Assembly: GCA_947494145.1 (NCBI GenBank) | Contig: CANLTZ010000003.1 | Location: 62,001-126,000, forward strand | Direction: 5' to 3' | Length of the DNA stretch: 64,000 nt | From: an uncultured Jannaschia sp. | GTDB lineage: Bacteria; Pseudomonadota; Alphaproteobacteria; Rhodobacterales; Rhodobacteraceae | Part shown: one piece after another, positions 55,818-64,000 of the stretch | Layout: every line of letters starts with the position of its first letter | How positions within the stretch are numbered: the first letter of the stretch is position 1 | Made by a program: the position numbers and the translations under genes | The notes under the pieces: generated by a model | Told to the model about the DNA's origin: nothing | What the model saw: the letters and a program-made list of their open reading frames with translations, nothing else | The model's database searches: none

Positions 55818-56072
55818 CTACTTCACCCGTGCCGCCCGGCCGCCGCGGCGCCCCTTGGGGCTTTCATCCAGGGCCGCGCGCAGCACGGCGGTCATGGGGT
55901 GGTCGGGGCGGCCATCCAACAGGCGCGGGATGGCGGCGCGCGTGTCGCCGGAAAAGCTCAGCGCCCAGTCGAGGAAAATCGAGCGGCATTCCTCGGGCGA
56001 AATGCCGTCGATGCGATAGGCTTCATGGATCAGCCCCTTGGGGTCGTCGGGCCCCTGCCCTTCCTTCGCCAT
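55818..56072 (-). CDS. small conserved hypothetical protein
   Basis: An 84-residue soluble protein with GLIHEAYRIDGISPEECRSI and FLDWALSFSGDTRAAIPRLL, ending in a basic tail (KGRRGGRAARVK). It resembles the short uncharacterised proteins of Rhodobacterales that contain a helical CRSIFLDWALS segment. Function unknown. A GGAGG Shine-Dalgarno precedes the ATG. It is convergent with the GlxA-type regulator. Confidence 0.72.
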   Translation of the reverse strand: MAKEGQGPDDPKGLIHEAYRIDGISPEECRSIFLDWALSFSGDTRAAIPRLLDGRPDHPMTAVLRAALDESPKGRRGGRAARVK

Positions 56073-56167
56073 GGCGCGTCCTCCCTGTATCGCGGTGCAA
56101 GTCAGTCTAAACGCGACCCGTGCGTGTGGTATGCCGACCGACGAATCCCCGCCGTCACAGACGTCAC

Positions 56168-58906
56168 CTAGTCCGCCAGCCCCCCACGATCCAGCGCTTG
56201 GTCGATGGCCTTTGCAGCCGCCGCAGCCGCCCCGTCGCAGGCCGCCATGACACCTGCCGCATCATCCTTTTTCAAGGTCCGCGCCAGCAACGCCGCCGCA
56301 CCTGTGCCAAGCGCGCTTGGCGGGTCTTCTGGCGTGAGCAAACGCACCACCTGCTGGACCCGGGCCATGAGGTCGTGGGCTTGGGCCAGCACGCCGCGTT
56401 CTTCCTCTGTCAGCCAGCCAGCGATGTTGAGCTGGTCGGCAACCAAACGTGTGGGCGTGCCCACGATCAGCGCATGGGCCTGGGCGGCAAGTTCGATGTC
56501 CTGCATGCGCCCCGGGCCCGACTTCACGCTGAGCCCGCCGCCCACGCGACCTGCGGCGCTAAGCCGGGCCCGCATATCGCGCAATGCCGCCAACACTGCG
56601 TCCGTATCGAAGCGTGTGCCAGACAGAACGTCGCGCCGGATCCCCTCCGCCTCCTGCCGGATGGTATCGTCGCCGACGATGGGTCGGGCGCGCGTGAGGG
56701 CCATATGCTCCCACACCCAGGCCTCCTGCGCCTGGTAGCTGCGAAAGGCGCTGAGCGCGGTGGCTACAGGACCCTGCCGTCCGGAAGGGCGCAAGCGCAT
56801 GTCCACTTCGTAAAGCTGCCCCTCGGCAGTCGGAGCCGAAAGCGCCGTGATCAGCACTTGCGTGAATTTTGCCGCCCATTGCGCCGCCGCCAGGCCGCGC
56901 CGCCCATCCGACACAGCACCCGGCTCTGCCCCGTCATGCAGCACCACCAGATCGAGGTCGGATCGTGCCGTCAGCCGGCCCGATCCAAGCGACCCCATGC
57001 CCATACCCGCCACCCGCAATCCCGGCACGCGACCATAGCGGCGGGCCGTTTCCGCCTCGGCCGCGTCCCAAGCCGCGGAAAGCGTGGCCTCGGCCAGGGC
57101 GGCATAGGCCTTCCCGGCAAAGGCGGGCGTGGCAAAACCGCGGAGCAGGTGCACGCCGATGCGAAAATGCGCCTCTCGGTGCCAGCGGCGCAGATGGTTG
57201 AGCCGGTCCTCAAACCCGTCGGGCATATCGGGCACGGTAAACGTCTCGGGCAGCATGGCCAGGAAGTCACCTGCAATGACCGCGTCCAAGACGCCCGCAT
57301 TCGCCGAAAGGTAGCGCGCCAGGTCGGGCGCGGTGGCGCAGATATCTGCCAGCAGGGCGACCAGTTTCGGATTGGCCTCGAAGAGTGAAAATATCTGAAC
57401 ACCCGCCGGCAAACCGGCCAGGAAACCATCAAAGGCGGTCAGCGCCTCGGCCGGGCGCAGGGCGCGCGACAGCGCGGCCAGAAGTTGCGGGCGTAGGCGT
57501 GCAAAGATCGCCCTCGCCCTATCGGAGCGCAGGGCCGGATAGGTCGTCCAACGGTCCATCAGGGCGTCCGCCCCTTCGATCTGAGCCGTGGGCGGCTGCG
57601 CATCCCCGCGCTCAGACAAGGGTCTGAAGGACGGATCGGCGATGGCCTCCACCCGTTCCAACCGGGCGCGGGTATCAGCGACGAAGGCATCCACATCGCC
57701 CTGCCCCATGAAACAGGCGATCCGCTCCAGACCCTCACGGTCTTTCGGCAATCGGTGGGTCTGCGCGTCCTGCACCATCTGCACGCGGTGTTCGAGGCTG
57801 CGCAGGTAGCAGTATTCATCGGCCAACACGTCGCGGTCGGTCGGGCCTAATTGCCCGCCATCGACCAGACGGTCGAGCCCGTCCAACGTGCCACGGACCC
57901 GAAGCGATGGGTTGCGCCCGCCTGCGATGATCTGCTGGGTTTGAGTCAGGAACTCGATTTCCCGAATGCCGCCTTGTCCCAGTTTGAGGTCATGGCCGGG
58001 CACATTCCACGCGTTATGGAGCCCCTTGTGGTCCCGAATGCGCCGCCGCATGTCCAGCGCTTCTTCGACAACGGCGAAGTCCAAGTGACGGCGCCAGACG
58101 AAGGGCGAAATCCGGTCCAGAAACCGCTCACCCGCGGCAATGTCCCCGGCGGCGGGCCGCGCCTTGATCCAGGCGGCACGTTCCCAGGTACGGCCCATGG
58201 CCTCATAATAACGCTCGGCCTGTTCCATCGACAGCACGATGGGCGTTGAACCTGGATCGGGCCGCAGGCGCAGGTCAGTGCGAAAGACATAGCCGTCGGC
58301 TGTAATGTCAGACATTTGAGCCATGGCCCGCCGCGCGGCTTTCAGCAGCACAGCCCGCGCAGCAGCGTAATCCCCTGGATCATAACGATGTTCGTCGAAC
58401 AGAAGCACCAAGTCGATATCGCTGGAATAGTTCAATTCATGGGCGCCCATCTTGCCCATTGCCATGGCCACAAGGCCACCATCGCCTTCTACGGGCGGGC
58501 GGCCAAATTTCGTCAATCCAAATGTCAGGCATTTGGCGAGCGCTGCGTCAGCGAAGCGCGTGAGCCAGGCGGTGGCCTCCATCACGGGCCAAACGCCGCC
58601 CGTTTCGCACAGCGCAATCAGCAGGGCCGCGCGGTGTTTCGCGCGCCGAAGTGCCGGACCGGGCTCCCCTTCCAAGGCGGCGATCTCGGTCAAGATCGCC
58701 TCCATGCTGCTCTCTGGCTCTTCATGCCAAGCCTCCTCAAGCCAGGCCCTTTCGGCGGCGATCAGCTTCGCAAGGTACGGGGAGCAACCAGCAACACCAC
58801 GCACGAGATCCCGCGCCTCGGCCGGGGGTGCGAGGGCTTCGACGGCATCCGCCCCTGCATCGGGATCAAAGGGCAACGGATGTTTCGTTATGCGCTGGAT
58901 CAGCAT
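56168..58906 (-). CDS. glnE: bifunctional glutamine synthetase adenylyltransferase/adenylyl-removing enzyme
   Basis: A 912-residue GlnE. Two nucleotidyltransferase domains are visible: the N-terminal one with MGKMGAHELNYSSDIDLVLL, the C-terminal one with GMGSLGSGRLTARSDLDLVV. Each provides the paired Asp residues. GlnE adenylylates or de-adenylylates glutamine synthetase according to nitrogen status and PII. ATG 58906 is selected because it matches the start of family members and keeps the gene clear of the divergent YbaK gene; a longer frame to 59047 exists. No glnA or glnB is adjacent. Confidence 0.95.
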   Translation of the reverse strand: MLIQRITKHPLPFDPDAGADAVEALAPPAEARDLVRGVAGCSPYLAKLIAAERAWLEEAWHEEPESSMEAILTEIAALEGEPGPALRRAKHRAALLIALCETGGVWPVMEATAWLTRFADAALAKCLTFGLTKFGRPPVEGDGGLVAMAMGKMGAHELNYSSDIDLVLLFDEHRYDPGDYAAARAVLLKAARRAMAQMSDITADGYVFRTDLRLRPDPGSTPIVLSMEQAERYYEAMGRTWERAAWIKARPAAGDIAAGERFLDRISPFVWRRHLDFAVVEEALDMRRRIRDHKGLHNAWNVPGHDLKLGQGGIREIEFLTQTQQIIAGGRNPSLRVRGTLDGLDRLVDGGQLGPTDRDVLADEYCYLRSLEHRVQMVQDAQTHRLPKDREGLERIACFMGQGDVDAFVADTRARLERVEAIADPSFRPLSERGDAQPPTAQIEGADALMDRWTTYPALRSDRARAIFARLRPQLLAALSRALRPAEALTAFDGFLAGLPAGVQIFSLFEANPKLVALLADICATAPDLARYLSANAGVLDAVIAGDFLAMLPETFTVPDMPDGFEDRLNHLRRWHREAHFRIGVHLLRGFATPAFAGKAYAALAEATLSAAWDAAEAETARRYGRVPGLRVAGMGMGSLGSGRLTARSDLDLVVLHDGAEPGAVSDGRRGLAAAQWAAKFTQVLITALSAPTAEGQLYEVDMRLRPSGRQGPVATALSAFRSYQAQEAWVWEHMALTRARPIVGDDTIRQEAEGIRRDVLSGTRFDTDAVLAALRDMRARLSAAGRVGGGLSVKSGPGRMQDIELAAQAHALIVGTPTRLVADQLNIAGWLTEEERGVLAQAHDLMARVQQVVRLLTPEDPPSALGTGAAALLARTLKKDDAAGVMAACDGAAAAAAKAIDQALDRGGLAD

Positions 58907-58958
58907 GGCGCGATCTGGCCCCTTGGCAACCGAGGCGTCAACGGGCAGACGGGCCTCT

Positions 58959-59420
58959 ATGAGCAAAAGTCTACGCCGCGTTGCAAGCGCCCTTTCGGAT
59001 GCTGGGCTGGATATCACACCGACAGAGATGCCGGGCGAAACCCGCACTGCCGCGCAAGCTGCGGAGGCGGTCGGCTGTCAGATCGACCAGATTGCGAAAT
59101 CGATCCTGTTCGGCTGCGGGGACGGCTGCGCGCTGTTTCTGACGGCAGGTGGCAACCAAGTAGATGCCGCGAAAGCCAGCGCCCTGGCCGGGGCCGCGTT
59201 GACGCGGGCCGATGCAGATACCGTCCGGCGGATCACCGGTTTTGCGATCGGCGGCGTAAGCCCCGTGGGCCACAAGACGCCCAGCCCCATCTGGATCGAT
59301 CACCGCCTGATGGAATTCGACGTCGTTTGGGCAGCCGCGGGCACGCCGCGCCACGTTTTTCCCATCAAGCCCAGCGACTTGCAGCGCATCACCGGTGCAG
59401 AGCCCGCCGACTTCGTCTGA
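58959..59420 (+). CDS. YbaK/EbsC-family protein (aminoacyl-tRNA deacylase type)
   Basis: A 153-residue single-domain YbaK/EbsC protein. AAEAVGCQIDQIAKSILFGC carries the conserved Lys, followed by FLTAGGNQVDAAKASALAGA and FAIGGVSPVGHKTPSPIWID. Family members hydrolyse mischarged Cys- or Ala-tRNA; specificity cannot be predicted here. The start ATG 58959 is 52 bases from the divergent glnE start. It is convergent with sufS across six bases. Confidence 0.9.
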   Translation: MSKSLRRVASALSDAGLDITPTEMPGETRTAAQAAEAVGCQIDQIAKSILFGCGDGCALFLTAGGNQVDAAKASALAGAALTRADADTVRRITGFAIGGVSPVGHKTPSPIWIDHRLMEFDVVWAAAGTPRHVFPIKPSDLQRITGAEPADFV

Positions 59421-59426
59421 ACGCGC

Positions 59427-60643
<1,217 letters not shown>

Positions 60644-60647
<4 letters not shown>

Positions 60648-60871
60648 CTAGAGATCTCCCGAACGAGAAAACAGCCTTGATGGCGCAGGATGAGGGGCGC
60701 GAGAGCGCGGCGGGCCAGACATGCAATCGCAGTCTTTGGAAAGCAAGCCAGCCCATGATTATGCGGCGCATGGTCCCAGGCAAAAACCTTGGCCGTCCGC
60801 CACATGCCGGAGGCGGCGCCAAGACTGATACGGACATCAGAAGCAAAGTCTATCGGCGACAAATTGATCAT
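60644..60871 (-). CDS. small gene in suf operon, unknown function
   Basis: A 75-codon frame exactly fills the space between yip1 and sufS. Its ATG (60871-60869) overlaps the yip1 stop, and its TGA (60646-60644) overlaps the sufS ATG, both as ATGA. That double coupling is strong evidence for translation. The product begins MINLSPIDFASDVRISLGAA and contains AWDHAPHNHGLACFPKTAIA, with His and Cys residues that could bind metal, and is basic at the end. I do not recognise a family. A longer frame through yip1 exists, but it would not respect the overlaps. Confidence 0.65.
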
Positions 60872-61419
60872 GCCGGTCGTTCTGCCGCGTAGAGGGAGTT
60901 GCCCCATATCCAGATGAAGCCGCAGACGGTCAGGGTGCCGACAATAGATTCTGCCGGGCCGGGTCCCACGAAGCCAGATGTAAGGCCCAGCAACAGCAGC
61001 GCCGGTGTGACGGCTAGGAACGACCAAAAAAGCGCGACCCGCTGGCTTAGCCCATCGCCATGGCCACCAAGCAGCTTGGCTACAATGCGGACCAAGAAGG
61101 CGATGGAATACATGACCAGTGGGACGACAAAAATCCAGCCCATCAACGCGCCCGAGATGAGCGCGTCGAACTTCGCATCCGCCAAGTCCCCGGTGACAAG
61201 GCCCGCTTCACCCGCCTCTTGCAGTAAGCGGGCGTCGAATTCAGGATCAACTTCGCGGGCCCGTCGCACGGTTGCTGGCATCTGAGACACGAAGCCCAGG
61301 ACAGAGGCCGCGGCCAGATAAGTGAAGGCCACGCGGTCATCCGGGCCCCGCGCCAACAGGTCCGCCATGACGGTCTGCGGGCGCAGCCAGGCCCGCGGAA
61401 TGTCCCGCGTCACCGACAT
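60868..61419 (-). CDS. YIP1-family membrane protein
   Basis: A 183-residue membrane protein with four to five helices: FTYLAAASVLGFVSQMP, GALMGWIFVVPLVMYSIAFL, VALFWSFLAVTPALLLLG and a final one with VCGFIWIWGNSLYAAERPA. It fits the YIP1 family, whose bacterial role is unknown. ATG 61419 shares one base with the sufD stop (TGATG), and its own stop overlaps the following small gene. It is a regular member of the suf operon in Rhodobacterales, but no role in cluster assembly has been shown to my knowledge. Confidence 0.87.
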   Translation of the reverse strand: MSVTRDIPRAWLRPQTVMADLLARGPDDRVAFTYLAAASVLGFVSQMPATVRRAREVDPEFDARLLQEAGEAGLVTGDLADAKFDALISGALMGWIFVVPLVMYSIAFLVRIVAKLLGGHGDGLSQRVALFWSFLAVTPALLLLGLTSGFVGPGPAESIVGTLTVCGFIWIWGNSLYAAERPA

Positions 61420-62672
61420 CAATGGTGTCGGAGCCAGTCCGCCAGACGGTCGGAGACATGTTCGCGCAAGGCATCGTCCCCAATCTCTTCAAGGGCTTCC
61501 GCCAGGAAGCTCAGCACCAGAAGGTCCGTCGCATCTTTTTGTGGCACCCCGCGAGAGCGCAGATAGAACAGCGCCGTCTCATCAATGGCCCCGGTGGTGG
61601 AGCCGTGGGAACAGGCCACGTCGTCGGCATAGATTTCCAACTCGGGCTTCGCCAGGAACACGCTGTCATCGTCCAAAAGCAACGACTGGCTGATCTGGTA
61701 GCCATCCGTTTTCTGGGCGCCGTCTTTCACCAGGATTTTGCCCTGGAACACACCGGTCGCCCCGTCCCGCAGGACCTTTTTGAAGACCTGGCGACTTTCG
61801 CAATCTTCTGCGTCATGGGTGACCCAAACGGTATCATCGTGGTGAAAATCACCCTTGCCAAAAGCGGCACAGGCAATGTGCGCTGCACCTTCATCCCCCA
61901 GAAGTTCGATGACGGCTTCGTTCCGCGTGAGTTCGCCATTGGCCGAAAGGGTGAAGGATTTCAGCAAACTAGACGCGCCCATTCTGGCAAACAGATGAGT
62001 GTTCACATGGCGGCCATGGTCGGGGCCCTGGATGCGAAAGTGATGGCAAATACCACCATCTGCGACATCGATTTCGGTCACGGTGTTGGCGCGCGCGCCA
62101 GCTGTGCCCGATTTCAAAATGGTTACCTCGGCACCGCTTTCCACACGCACCACGTGGTGATGCAGCGGGTCGCCCGTGCCGGTGGTGCGGATGTGAACTG
62201 GCTTTGCGACTGGGCCGGTGGCCCGGATCACCAGGCCATCGGCAGCAAAGGCCGTGTTCAGCATGGCAAGCGGGCGCGCCACGGGGCGTGAGCCTGCAGC
62301 TTCCAGCACGCCGTAAAGGTCCCGGGCCCAATGAATATCGGCTTCCCCGGCTTGGGCCAGGGTCGAGATTTCCAACCCGTCGGGCAACGTGTCGGGCAAG
62401 GTGATCCCGGCTGCGTCGATGGTCACGGTGATCGTGTCGATCCCCTCCCATGGGTCGCCATCGCTTGTCGGCGTGCTGATCGCGGGGCTGGGCGCCACAA
62501 GTGCCGTGGGGTCAGTGTAACGCCAGTATTCGTCACGGCGTCCGGGCATGCCGACGGCTTTTAGACGCGCCAACGCATCCTCACGGGCGCGGCCCAGCCA
62601 GCCCCCGCCCGCCGGTACGGTCAACGTGGCCAACCGGTCTTCGGTCGCCGTCATTTTGGCTTCGGCCACCAT
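61419..62672 (-). CDS. sufD: Fe-S cluster assembly protein SufD
   Basis: A 417-residue SufB/SufD-family protein. GRRDEYWRYTDPTALVAPSP near the N-terminus, the beta-helix middle and the C-terminal core with YADDVACSHGSTTGAIDETA and LFYLRSRGVPQKDATDLLVL are diagnostic. With SufB and SufC it forms the scaffold complex. The ATG at 62672 overlaps the sufC stop by one base (TAATG). sufB is not in the window and should lie beyond its end. Confidence 0.95.
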   Translation of the reverse strand: MVAEAKMTATEDRLATLTVPAGGGWLGRAREDALARLKAVGMPGRRDEYWRYTDPTALVAPSPAISTPTSDGDPWEGIDTITVTIDAAGITLPDTLPDGLEISTLAQAGEADIHWARDLYGVLEAAGSRPVARPLAMLNTAFAADGLVIRATGPVAKPVHIRTTGTGDPLHHHVVRVESGAEVTILKSGTAGARANTVTEIDVADGGICHHFRIQGPDHGRHVNTHLFARMGASSLLKSFTLSANGELTRNEAVIELLGDEGAAHIACAAFGKGDFHHDDTVWVTHDAEDCESRQVFKKVLRDGATGVFQGKILVKDGAQKTDGYQISQSLLLDDDSVFLAKPELEIYADDVACSHGSTTGAIDETALFYLRSRGVPQKDATDLLVLSFLAEALEEIGDDALREHVSDRLADWLRHH

Positions 62673-63427
62673 TACGCCACCTCGCCCAGCAGGTCGCCAT
62701 AGCCGTTGCGTTCCACTTCCAGCGCCAGTTCGGGGCCGCCGGTTTTGACGATGCGTCCACCGGCCATGATGTGGACGACATCGGGTTTGATATGGTCCAG
62801 AAGCCGCTGATAATGCGTGATCACCAGGAAGGCCCGCCCCGCATCGCGCAGCGCGTTCACCCCTTCGGAGACCAGCTTCATCGCATCCACATCAAGCCCG
62901 GAATCGGTCTCATCCAAGATGCACATCTTGGGCTCCAGCATGGCCATTTGCAGGATTTCGTTGCGCTTCTTTTCGCCGCCCGAAAAGCCCACATTGACGG
63001 GCCGTTTGAGCATATCGGCGTCAATCTTGAGCATCTTGGCCTTTTCGCGGATGACTTTCAGAAAATCCCCTGCGCTGATCTCAGCCTCACCCCGGGCCTT
63101 GCGCTGCGCGTTCACGGCGGTGCGCAGGAACGTCATGTTGCCCACGCCAGGGATTTCGACCGGATATTGGAACGCCAGAAAAAGGCCTGCGGCGGCGCGC
63201 TCTTCTGGCTCCATCTCAAGGATGTCTTCGCCTTCCAAAGTGGCGGCACCATCGGTCACCTCATAGCCGTCGCGGCCCGACATCACGTAGCTGAGCGTGG
63301 ATTTACCCGACCCGTTCGGCCCCATGATCGCGTGGACCTTGCCTGCTTCCACCGTCAGATCGACGCCTTTGAGGATCTGCTTGTCCTCATCTTCCAGCTT
63401 CACATGGAGGTTCTTGATCTCAAGCAT
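62672..63427 (-). CDS. sufC: Fe-S cluster assembly ATPase SufC
   Basis: A 251-residue ABC-type ATPase. MLEIKNLHVKLEDEDKQILK, Walker A AIMGPNGSGKSTLSYVMSG, signature VGFSGGEKKRNEILQMAMLE and Walker B CILDETDSGLD are complete, with switch His in LVITHYQRLLDHI. SufC powers the SufBCD complex. A purine-rich GAGGAAAAG lies before the ATG. It is preceded by a 117-residue membrane protein gene 13 bases upstream. Confidence 0.97.
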   Translation of the reverse strand: MLEIKNLHVKLEDEDKQILKGVDLTVEAGKVHAIMGPNGSGKSTLSYVMSGRDGYEVTDGAATLEGEDILEMEPEERAAAGLFLAFQYPVEIPGVGNMTFLRTAVNAQRKARGEAEISAGDFLKVIREKAKMLKIDADMLKRPVNVGFSGGEKKRNEILQMAMLEPKMCILDETDSGLDVDAMKLVSEGVNALRDAGRAFLVITHYQRLLDHIKPDVVHIMAGGRIVKTGGPELALEVERNGYGDLLGEVA

Positions 63428-63440
63428 TTCTCTTTTCCTC

Positions 63441-63791
63441 TCAGCGCTTTGTCGCGCGACGTTTATCCTCGAACCGCACCAATTCGCCGCGCCCGCGCGC
63501 TGCGGCCAGACGCCGATCCGTTTCTTTCCTGCGGTAGGCATCGGTTTCATCCGAAACCTCGGTTCGGCACCGCGCCTCGGCCCGTTCCAACCCGTTGAGC
63601 GCGGCAGCAAATACAAGTGGGCCCAACAGAGTGCCCACTTTCGCAAGCGGGTATCCGTCAGAGGCGAACAACACGTCCAAGACCCCACCCCCAAATGCCC
63701 CGACCACCATCGCGGGAAGCAGCAGATGAAACCCGATGCGCGGCAAGGCGCGGATAACCTCCCAAGGGTGCGGAATGCGAATATCCTTCAT
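63441..63791 (-). CDS. hypothetical membrane protein upstream of sufC
   Basis: A 116-residue protein with two hydrophobic helices (IGFHLLLPAMVVGAFGGGVL and KVGTLLGPLVFAAALNGLER) and a charged C-terminal tail (DAYRRKETDRRLAAARGRGE). I do not recognise it. Position 13 bases before sufC places it in the suf operon. A GTG at 63806 would add five residues; ATG 63791 is preferred. Confidence 0.68.
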   Translation of the reverse strand: MKDIRIPHPWEVIRALPRIGFHLLLPAMVVGAFGGGVLDVLFASDGYPLAKVGTLLGPLVFAAALNGLERAEARCRTEVSDETDAYRRKETDRRLAAARGRGELVRFEDKRRATKR

Positions 63792-63820
63792 ACCGGCGCG
63801 GCCCACCCGTCCTGTCTGCT

Positions 63821-64000
63821 TCAGCCTTCGACAGTCACGGCCGTGCCAGAGGCCGAGACCATTAACATGTTGTTGATGACCTCATAGTCCAGATCGACGC
63901 CCACGACGGCATTGCCACCCACCTCGCGCGCGCGGTCTTCAAGTTCCCGCATGGCGGTGGAGCGGGCCTTGTTGAGCGACTTTTCATAGGCGCCCGAACG
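63821..64000 (-). CDS. YbjQ/UPF0145 family protein, truncated at window end
   Basis: The last 59 residues of a gene running off the window on the minus strand: [36 protein letters not shown], then [15 protein letters not shown] and the stop at 63821-63823. This is the C-terminus of the UPF0145/YbjQ family, small pentameric proteins sometimes called heavy-metal-binding-domain proteins but of unknown role. It precedes the small membrane gene in the suf cluster. Confidence 0.82.
   Translation of the reverse strand, partial: RSGAYEKSLNKARSTAMRELEDRAREVGGNAVVGVDLDYEVINNMLMVSASGTAVTVEG

Overview
The window is GC-rich, gene-dense DNA from an alphaproteobacterium, most likely a Rhodobacterales (Roseobacter-group) chromosome. 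The evidence is the gene set: a Usg-like protein, a Mur-type Fur regulator without a CxxC zinc site, the ChpT phosphotransferase of the CtrA relay, ornithine-lipid genes olsB-olsA, class II DAHP synthase, a SUF operon, taurine transport and transamination genes, and a Soe-type sulfite dehydrogenase. No rRNA, tRNA, CRISPR array or complete insertion sequence was found.

Layout. 1-9 kb: a truncated YqaA/DedA gene and dsbB, a Usg-like gene, gyrA, a LysR regulator, an untranslated stretch ending in a clear terminator, trmFO-gluQ, an M20 amidohydrolase and mazG. 9.7-20.4 kb: nucleoside hydrolase, selO, a Fur/Mur regulator, an unknown gene, EamA transporters, eno, an orphan histidine kinase, a DUF985 cupin, an HNH nuclease and a secreted protein. 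20.4-28.1 kb: esterase, HhH glycosylase and four cobalamin genes (cobK, cbiD, cobA, cobB) with two transporters. 28.1-29.3 kb: an AT-richer island carrying one membrane-protein gene split between two frames at a T TTT TTC slippery heptamer. 29.3-42.5 kb: a sulfonate block, with tauABC diverging from tpa, two small membrane genes, a phosphotransacetylase-family enzyme, a decayed and an intact TauE/SafE exporter, and soeABC. 42.5-52.6 kb: M32 carboxypeptidase, ctaA, trmJ, a decayed DUF1761 gene, thiE, olsA/olsB, a DUF3553 protein, chpT, a gamma-carbonic-anhydrase-like protein, gmk, yicC and a PAS_5 protein. 52.6-64 kb: a membrane protein, class II DAHP synthase, a GlxA-type regulator, glnE, a YbaK protein and part of a suf operon (hypothetical-sufC-sufD-yip1-small gene-sufS), closing with a truncated YbjQ gene.

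How the genes work together. The sulfonate block reads as taurine uptake (TauABC), transamination to sulfoacetaldehyde (Tpa), acetyl-phosphate to acetyl-CoA (Pta family), and disposal of sulfite by export (TauE/SafE) or oxidation to sulfate (SoeABC). The central enzyme Xsc is not in the window. The suf genes are joined by overlapping stops and starts, and these overlaps reveal a 75-codon gene between yip1 and sufS.

Notable oddities: the split gene with its slippery site; two genes (TauE-like, DUF1761) that each lack a normal start and carry a stop where Trp is expected; a dispersed palindromic repeat before selO, before the TauE pseudogene and between soeA and soeB; Gly and Glu at the GyrA quinolone positions; and a 15-bp perfect hairpin upstream of the PAS_5 gene.
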